Source of the DNA: Methanomicrobia archaeon
Lineage (GTDB): Archaea > Halobacteriota > Syntropharchaeia > Alkanophagales > Methanospirareceae
Length of the DNA: 10,617 nt
Direction of reading: 5' to 3'
NCBI GenBank assembly: GCA_016928455.1
Contig: JAFGKP010000038.1
Coordinates: 1-10,617 of the forward strand
Below the pieces are notes generated by a model, which was not told the origin of the DNA, made no database searches, and was given only the letters and a program-made list of their open reading frames with translations. Position numbers and translations under genes: made by a program. Shown one piece after another: positions 6,916 to 10,617 of this stretch; within the stretch, counting starts at the first letter, position 1; every line of letters starts with the position of its first letter.

Positions 6916-7104
6916 TTACAGCCCTATATAGGTGAGCAATCCGTAGACCAAAAACGCGGGCCACACGATCGCTTTCAAAAATCCGAGCACGCCCATCCAG
7001 AATGTTGTTGCCGCTCCGATGAAATACACTGCCGCTCCGATAAACCCGAGGAAATAGAAAGCACCGCCGGGGTTACATCCCGGCATTTTATGTTCTTTTT
7101 GCAT
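6916..7104 (-). CDS. Conserved small membrane protein, about 62 residues
   Basis: The protein begins MQKEHKMPGCNPGGAFYFLG and continues with two hydrophobic stretches ending in a VWPAFLVYGLL segment. I recognise this layout (CNPGGA-YFLGFIGAAVYFI, FWMGVLGFLKA, WPAFLVY) as a small conserved protein found across bacteria and archaea with no assigned function. It should sit in the membrane with two transmembrane helices and a single cysteine near the N-terminus. The frame extends to an ATG at 7146, but a TTAATTA box 22 nt before the ATG at 7104 fits a leaderless archaeal transcript starting there, so 7104 is preferred; MPG at 7086 is another option. There is no Shine-Dalgarno at any of them. A 12-bp direct repeat in the gene encodes the repeated FIGAA. 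The long ORF on the opposite strand is a shadow. Confidence 0.75.
   Translation of the reverse strand: MQKEHKMPGCNPGGAFYFLGFIGAAVYFIGAATTFWMGVLGFLKAIVWPAFLVYGLLTYIGL
7009..7041. repeat. 12-bp direct repeat inside small membrane protein gene
   Basis: TGCCGCTCCGAT occurs at 7009-7020 and again at 7030-7041, a 21-bp (seven-codon) period in frame. It encodes the two FIGAA copies in the first hydrophobic helix. This may be a small tandem duplication or simply a helix-packing motif kept in both copies. Confidence 0.6.
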
Positions 7105-7126
7105 GATAGAGTGTGTTACGAACGTG

Positions 7127-7134
7127 TAATTAAG
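7127..7134 (-). promoter_or_regulatory. Candidate TATA box, leaderless promoter of small membrane protein
   Basis: Minus-strand CTTAATTA with 22 nt between it and the ATG at 7104. Archaeal TATA boxes usually lie about 24-31 nt before the transcription start, so transcription would begin at or within a few bases of that ATG. This agrees with the absence of a Shine-Dalgarno. Confidence 0.45.
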
Positions 7135-7229
7135 CTTTTCGGTCATTGCCGGCGCGAGCTGTCGTGCTCCTTTGTGCCGTTAACAAAAGACAAACGTTAC
7201 TCTGGGGGTGGGCATTTCCGGCTCATAGT

Positions 7230-7799
7230 TCACAACGAGTAATATTTTTCTATCCCTCCAAACCCGATTTGCTTATTCTCTTTTGTTTTTGTAATGAAAT
7301 GTGCCAGTCTCTTTTTAAATTCATTGGGTCGTTTTCGTGCTGCATCGATATAAGAAATGCGGATTCTTTTATATGAAGGCGAAAATTTTTGATAATTTTC
7401 CCATGCTACCGTATCTTCTTTTAGTGCTTCTACAATATCTGGTGGGAAATAAAACTGCTCTTTAAGAACTTTTTTAGCTATATCTTGCTGTGAAGGATGC
7501 AGCATGTTCTCGTTGAGCAACCATTTTAGCCGTTCTTTGTTGGCTTGCGAGAAGCTACTCTGGGGATTTCTTGGCGAGAACCGTTGAGCGGTATTCTCTG
7601 CATCAATACTTCTTACCATACTGTCAATCCAACCGAAACACAATGCCTCTTCTACAGCGTCGTTATATGAGATGCGTGGCTTGCCAGAGGATTTTTTGGG
7701 ATAGATCAACCAGATCTCTTTTTCGGTCTCAAAATGCTGCTCGAGCCATGCACGCCAGTCTCTTCTGGTGGCTACGTATACTGTCGTGAGTTTGTTCAT
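7230..7799 (-). CDS. YdeI/OmdA-family protein
   Basis: A 189-residue soluble protein matching the 'YdeI or OmpD-associated / bacteriocin-protection' family (OmdA). Family features visible are the N-terminal TRRDWRAWLEQHFETEKEIW, the KSSGKPRISYNDAVEEALCF block continuing into GWIDSMVRSID, and RFSPRNPQSSFSQANKERLK. The C-terminal half holds the FPPDIVEALKED and SPSYKRIRISYIDAARKRP segments. The biochemical function is unknown; the family name comes from bacterial genetic associations that may not apply to an archaeon without an outer membrane. The gene starts only 5 nt after the ribonuclease HIII stop codon with no Shine-Dalgarno of its own, which suggests translational coupling. The DNA is AT-rich (22 of 60 G/C in 7441-7500) compared with the flanks, which supports recent acquisition together with its neighbour. 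Confidence 0.9.
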   Translation of the reverse strand: MNKLTTVYVATRRDWRAWLEQHFETEKEIWLIYPKKSSGKPRISYNDAVEEALCFGWIDSMVRSIDAENTAQRFSPRNPQSSFSQANKERLKWLLNENMLHPSQQDIAKKVLKEQFYFPPDIVEALKEDTVAWENYQKFSPSYKRIRISYIDAARKRPNEFKKRLAHFITKTKENKQIGFGGIEKYYSL

Positions 7800-7804
7800 A
7801 GTTA

Positions 7805-8740
7805 CTAATCGGTCTTGAAATCATTCTTAACCTGGGGGACTAATCCACCCGTAATTTCTCGTGTTATGCTGAAATGAACTTTAGCGACATGTAATAGTGC
7901 ATCTACACCGTTTTCTTTTACAAACTGCTTTCCAAACTCCACGACATTCGAAGACCCTTTTGGGAATACCGTACTATACTGTTCACCCAGCGCTCTCAGT
8001 TTGCAAACGAACGTATCTCGCGCTAATATAGACGCTGCGGCAACTGCTAAATCACGCTCAGCTTTTGGCACTTGAAGTAACTTTATTTCATTCCCTTTAC
8101 CCATCAAGGCATTTTCAATGTAACGTTGGTCTCCGAACTGATCAGCGATTGCCACCTTACAGTCCTTTCCAGTGCTCAATAGATTCTCTATCGCTTTTGC
8201 ATGCCCCCATCCCAAAATCCTGTTCAAATTACCCAATTTCTGGTATACAATATTGTATTTAGTTGGACTGAGCCAGATGACTTCATAGTCGTCTCTGCTT
8301 AGCATTCTCCGGATTTCGAAAGATACATTTGTAATAGTTTTCTCACCAAGCGTTTTAGAGTCCCTGACGCCCAGTTTGGCTAATTCATGTTCCGTATCTT
8401 CCGTGATCAAAACACCCGCAATTACTAACGGCCCAAAGTAATCACCTTTTCCCGCTTCATCTGTGCCTATTCTGGTGCCGGCCACCGTTATAGGCGGATA
8501 TTCCTTTTCTTTTTCTGCCACGTCCACAGAACCTATTGATAACAAGAAATCTTTTACTTCTTGAATTCCCGCTTTATTGCTGCCACCGAGCACGACTTTA
8601 CCGCTCGTATAAAGGCTAACGGCGACGTTATCTCCCCGTGCCAAAAATTCCTGATATGGTTTAGTTACGAATGAGAAACCCCTTTTCTCTAAATATGTTC
8701 TCAGTTTATTCTTCTGTTCTTCTGTCACGTGAAGTGTCAC
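7805..8740 (-). CDS. rnhC: Ribonuclease HIII
   Basis: Cleaves the RNA strand of RNA/DNA hybrids, as in R-loops or primer remnants. The 311-residue length and two-part layout fit type HIII: an N-terminal TBP-like substrate-binding domain (about residues 1-75, with the VSLYTSGKVVLGGSNKAG segment) followed by the RNase H fold. The catalytic block is GTDEAGKGDYFGPL at 92-105 with D94 and E95; next come GVRDSKTLGEK (124-134), the YNIVYQKLGNLNRILGWGHA region, AIADQFGD with D200, and KAERDLAVAAASILAR (226-241). GKGDYFGPL distinguishes it from type HII. The GTG start at 8740 is supported by an excellent AAGGTGATC site immediately upstream. It heads a two-gene unit with the YdeI/OmdA gene. HIII enzymes are characteristic of Firmicutes, Chlamydiae and Aquificae, while archaea normally rely on HII, so a bacterial source is likely. 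Base composition is lower in G/C than the flanks (28 of 60 in 8401-8460). Confidence 0.94.
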   Translation of the reverse strand: MTLHVTEEQKNKLRTYLEKRGFSFVTKPYQEFLARGDNVAVSLYTSGKVVLGGSNKAGIQEVKDFLLSIGSVDVAEKEKEYPPITVAGTRIGTDEAGKGDYFGPLVIAGVLITEDTEHELAKLGVRDSKTLGEKTITNVSFEIRRMLSRDDYEVIWLSPTKYNIVYQKLGNLNRILGWGHAKAIENLLSTGKDCKVAIADQFGDQRYIENALMGKGNEIKLLQVPKAERDLAVAAASILARDTFVCKLRALGEQYSTVFPKGSSNVVEFGKQFVKENGVDALLHVAKVHFSITREITGGLVPQVKNDFKTD

Positions 8741-8742
8741 AC

Positions 8743-8751
8743 GATCACCTT
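8743..8751 (-). promoter_or_regulatory. Shine-Dalgarno site for rnhC
   Basis: Minus-strand AAGGTGATC is a near-perfect complement of the 16S rRNA 3' end, 2 nt before the GTG at 8740 (5 nt counted from the GGTG core). It is the best ribosome-binding match in the window and supports the GTG start even though the gene's composition looks foreign. Confidence 0.65.
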
Positions 8752-8757
8752 ATTACA

Positions 8758-8765
8758 TATATTTA
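8758..8765 (-). promoter_or_regulatory. TATA-like box upstream of rnhC
   Basis: Minus-strand TAAATATA closely resembles the archaeal TATA consensus. It is only 17 nt from the GTG, so normal spacing would place the transcription start slightly inside the annotated gene. Either the spacing is tight or the true promoter lies further upstream. Confidence 0.35.
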
Positions 8766-8824
8766 GTAGTCTTTCAAATAGCCTTTGTCATCGTTTATGC
8801 TTGTCTATACTTCTTACACCCTTA

Positions 8825-8862
8825 GATGAAGCGCGCCCTCTTCGATGTTCCTTGCCTTCATC
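8825..8862. repeat. 7-bp inverted repeat, long-loop hairpin
   Basis: GATGAAG (8825-8831) and CTTCATC (8856-8862) are exact reverse complements separated by 24 nt. As RNA they could form a stem-loop in the stretch between the minus-strand terminator and the rnhC promoter. The role is unknown. Confidence 0.35.
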
Positions 8863-8887
8863 GGCTATACCCCTAGCTCGCCGTCTC

Positions 8888-8907
8888 AAAAAACCGTCCA
8901 GTGGACG
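8888..8907 (-). terminator. Intrinsic-type terminator on the minus strand
   Basis: Read on the minus strand: CGTCC-act-GGACG, one G, then TTTTTT, a compact G/C-rich 5-bp stem with a T-run. This is the classic shape of an intrinsic terminator, and T-runs alone also end archaeal transcription. On the plus strand no T-run follows, so it acts in one direction. It lies about 150 nt before rnhC, so it would end a transcript coming from the ilvB-proximal side, where no clear gene is annotated. Confidence 0.55.
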
Positions 8908-8965
8908 TTACCTAAACGGTTCTCGATACAGATACACGCGCTACATCTTTTGGATCTCAATGACG

Positions 8966-9055
8966 TTAAGGCGCCGCTCGTTTTTCGGGAATAGGTGCGA
9001 GAACGCAACTGACACCGGCGACCACTACCGCTTTCAACAAATCCTTGATTGACAT
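8966..9055 (-). CDS. Possible 29-residue micro-ORF
   Basis: An ATG-started frame (MSIKDLLKAVVVAGVSCVLA followed by a short basic tail) ends with TAA at 8968-8966. It has a hydrophobic middle of about 14 residues. There is no Shine-Dalgarno; a TATA-like box stands 18 nt upstream, close to but slightly short of the spacing for a leaderless gene, and the intrinsic-type terminator lies about 60 nt downstream. I do not recognise the sequence, and a frame of this size can occur by chance. It is listed only because promoter-like and terminator-like signals bracket it. Confidence 0.2.
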   Translation of the reverse strand: MSIKDLLKAVVVAGVSCVLAPIPEKRAAP

Positions 9056-9073
9056 GCCATGGCGGTTGTTCGG

Positions 9074-9081
9074 CTTTTAAA
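9074..9081. promoter_or_regulatory. TATA-like box, possibly two-way, upstream of ilvB
   Basis: CTTTTAAA (with the following G an almost symmetric CTTTTAAAG) resembles an archaeal TATA element on both strands. For ilvB it would start transcription near 9105-9110, leaving a leader of about 50 nt before the ATG at 9158. On the minus strand it would serve the micro-ORF or RNA unit that ends at the 8888-8907 terminator. Confidence 0.35.
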
Positions 9082-9157
9082 GTGACACCGACATACTATT
9101 ACTATTTCTAGCACCAATAATTCTTTGAGCAGAGAATTCCGAGAGTAGAAAGGGACA

Positions 9158-10617
9158 ATGACAAAAGAGAAGCTAAGCGGTGCGGAGATCGTCGTGGATG
9201 AGTTGAAGAACGAGGGTGTTGAGGTCGCCTTTGGTATACCGGGCGGCGTTCTCCTGGACTTATATGAGGTGCTCTATTCGGAGGATTCGGTACGGCACAT
9301 CCTTATGCGGCACGAGCAGTGCGCAGCCCACGCGGCTGACGGCTATGCACGCGTCTCCGGCAAGACCGGCGTCTGCATCGCGACCTCGGGCCCGGGCGCC
9401 ACGAACCTGGTAACAGGTCTGGCAAACGCGAGTATGGACTCAGTACCTGTCGTAGCCCTTACCGGTCAGGTGCCCACTGCAGCAATCGGCAGCAATGCCT
9501 TCCAGGAGGCGAGCACCTTCACCATCACCATGCCCGTTACGAAGCATAACTTCCTGGTGAAACGCACGGTGGACCTCCCGAAAATCATCCATAACGCCTT
9601 CCACATCGCCAATACCGGTCGAAAAGGCGTCGTTCTGATCGATCTGCCCAAGGACGTGCTGGCAACGAGAACCGAGACAGCGCTGCACCCGAAAGAGACG
9701 TTCGCGGGTTATAAGCCGAATATTAAGCCGAATCGGGTGCAGATCAAGAAAGCGGTGGAGGTGTTGGTGAATGCGGAACGCCCGCTCATCCTGGCTGGCG
9801 GCGGGGTCATTAGCGCGGATGCAAGCGAAGAGCTCAGGTACCTCGCAGAATTCATTGGTGCACCCGTGGTCACAACGCTCCTCGGCAAAGGCGCTATTCC
9901 CGAGACGCACCCCTTCTCTCTGGGGATGGCCGGTATGCACGGCCGCATTTACGCCAATCGCGCTATCAATGAATGCGATGCGTTGCTTGCCGTTGGCACA
10001 CGGTTCAGCGACCGGTTAACCGGCTGGCTTCTGGATCAGTTCGCGCCCGAAGCGACTTTGATCCACGTGGACATCGACGCGGCCGAGATCAACAAGAACA
10101 TCCCGGTCGATATTCCGATCCAGGGCGATGCGAAGCTCGCGCTTGCAGAGCTCATTCACTGGTTGGAGCGGCAGAGAAATGCGTGCGTGAGCGATAGCGT
10201 CTGGACGCAGCGGATAAAGGAGATGCATGCGGCTTGTGAGGATTGCATCACTGACGTCTGGCGGGATGGTACCTCGCTCTCTGATCGGTTCATCAAGGAG
10301 CTGAATCGCATACTCGATGACGATGTCATCGTCACGACTGAGGTGGGACAGTGCCAGATGTATGCGGCACACTATTACTTGACCAAGAAGCCGCGCACGT
10401 TCATCTCATCCGGCGGGCTGGGCACGATGGGGTTCGGGTTCCCGGCGGCGATCGGGGCGAAGGTCGCGGCACCGGACACAAGGGTCGTGGATATCGCGGG
10501 TGACGGGAGTTTTCTCATGACCTGCCAGGATCTGGCCACGTGCGTCGAGAACGATATCCCCGTTGTGGTCTGCATCTTCCATAACAGGTATCTCGGCATG
10601 GTACGCCAGTGGCAGGA
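9158..10617 (+). CDS. ilvB: Acetolactate synthase, large (catalytic) subunit, 3' end outside window
   Basis: A thiamine-diphosphate enzyme that condenses pyruvate with a second pyruvate or 2-oxobutyrate, the first common step of valine, leucine and isoleucine synthesis. The window shows 486 residues; the family is about 550-600 long, so perhaps 70-100 residues are missing. The N-terminal domain carries GIPGGVLLDLYE, the catalytic glutamate in RHEQCAAHAADGYAR, and TSGPGATNLVTGLANA. The central FAD-binding domain shows LLGKGAIPETHPFSLGMAG and VGTRFSDRLTG. The C-terminal domain opens with SSGGLGTMGFGFPAAIGAK and has the ThDP motif GDGSFLM...FHNRYLG, running off the edge at GMVRQWQ, where the conserved herbicide-site Trp lies. 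The ATG at 9158 follows a weak AAAGGGAC site. The regulatory subunit ilvN commonly follows in archaea but would lie outside the window. Catabolic pyruvate oxidases are a less likely alternative. Confidence 0.95.
   Translation, partial: MTKEKLSGAEIVVDELKNEGVEVAFGIPGGVLLDLYEVLYSEDSVRHILMRHEQCAAHAADGYARVSGKTGVCIATSGPGATNLVTGLANASMDSVPVVALTGQVPTAAIGSNAFQEASTFTITMPVTKHNFLVKRTVDLPKIIHNAFHIANTGRKGVVLIDLPKDVLATRTETALHPKETFAGYKPNIKPNRVQIKKAVEVLVNAERPLILAGGGVISADASEELRYLAEFIGAPVVTTLLGKGAIPETHPFSLGMAGMHGRIYANRAINECDALLAVGTRFSDRLTGWLLDQFAPEATLIHVDIDAAEINKNIPVDIPIQGDAKLALAELIHWLERQRNACVSDSVWTQRIKEMHAACEDCITDVWRDGTSLSDRFIKELNRILDDDVIVTTEVGQCQMYAAHYYLTKKPRTFISSGGLGTMGFGFPAAIGAKVAAPDTRVVDIAGDGSFLMTCQDLATCVENDIPVVVCIFHNRYLGMVRQWQ

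Larger units (their letters stand above)
8741..9157. other. 417-bp divergent intergenic region, no convincing gene
   Basis: The gap lies between rnhC (minus) and ilvB (plus). A 107-codon plus-strand frame (8729-9052) runs through it but overlaps the rnhC start, has no recognisable domain and is rich in Arg, Ser and Leu like random sequence, so it is not called. What the gap does hold is listed separately: a minus-strand hairpin followed by six T (8888-8907), a 7-bp inverted repeat (8825-8862), a TATA-like box readable on both strands (9074-9081) and a 29-codon minus-strand ORF. No tRNA TpsiC arm or CRISPR-like repeat was found. Confidence 0.6.

Noticed and set aside
6856..7242. 128-codon plus-strand frame opposite the small membrane protein
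   Set aside because: It is opposite a recognised conserved protein, with no motif of its own and no ribosome site; scattered Cys and His look like shadow sequence.
8729..9052. 107-codon plus-strand frame upstream of ilvB, considered as a gene or a leader peptide
   Set aside because: It overlaps the rnhC start, has no ribosome site or domain, and its end is not enriched in Leu, Val or Ile codons as a branched-chain attenuator peptide would be.
8741..9157. Possible tRNA, C/D-box RNA or CRISPR repeat in the long intergenic gap
   Set aside because: No TpsiC-arm consensus with matching acceptor stem, no paired C and D boxes, and no regularly spaced repeats were found by eye on either strand.
9440..9940. 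166-codon minus-strand frame opposite ilvB
   Set aside because: The plus strand has uninterrupted acetolactate synthase motifs over the same bases; this is a shadow.

Overview
The window looks like a chromosomal segment of a euryarchaeon from the methanogen / methane- or alkane-oxidising group (Methanomicrobia or Syntrophoarchaeia/ANME-like). The main reason is a gene for Sep-tRNA:Cys-tRNA synthase (SepCysS), a nearly methanogen-restricted enzyme. Its GARRGF motif and helical N-terminal arm resemble, from memory, the Methanosarcina/Methanomicrobiales form. Archaeal-style AT-rich promoter boxes close to start codons and purine-rich ribosome binding sites that pair with the 16S 3' end agree. 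No rRNA or tRNA gene is present, so the placement stays at group level.

Layout. 1-1028 (+): 3' part of a type I-alpha glutamine synthetase, cut by the left edge. 1109-2392 (-): APC-family amino-acid/polyamine transporter, convergent with it. 2547-3599 (-): cysteine-rich radical SAM protein. 3665-5020 (-): SepCysS. 5118-6389 (-): GntP-type permease. 6520-6804 (+): small ten-cysteine DUF3795 protein, divergent from the permease. 6916-7104 (-): conserved ~62-residue membrane protein. 7230-7799 and 7805-8740 (-): a tight pair, YdeI/OmdA-like protein after ribonuclease HIII, in visibly AT-richer DNA. 8741-9157: a 417-bp gap with a convincing minus-strand intrinsic-type terminator, a two-way TATA-like box and only a doubtful 29-codon ORF. 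9158-end (+): acetolactate synthase large subunit, cut by the right edge just inside its ThDP-binding motif.

Functionally the window mixes amino-acid metabolism (glutamine synthesis, tRNA-dependent cysteine synthesis, branched-chain amino-acid synthesis), two transporters and small accessory proteins. The genes form short units, not one pathway operon. The parts most worth a second look are the rnhC-ydeI island (bacterial-type genes of different base composition), the SepCysS/radical SAM neighbourhood, and the unexplained minus-strand transcription-unit-like structure upstream of ilvB. I see no CRISPR array, insertion sequence, phage gene or recognisable defence system.
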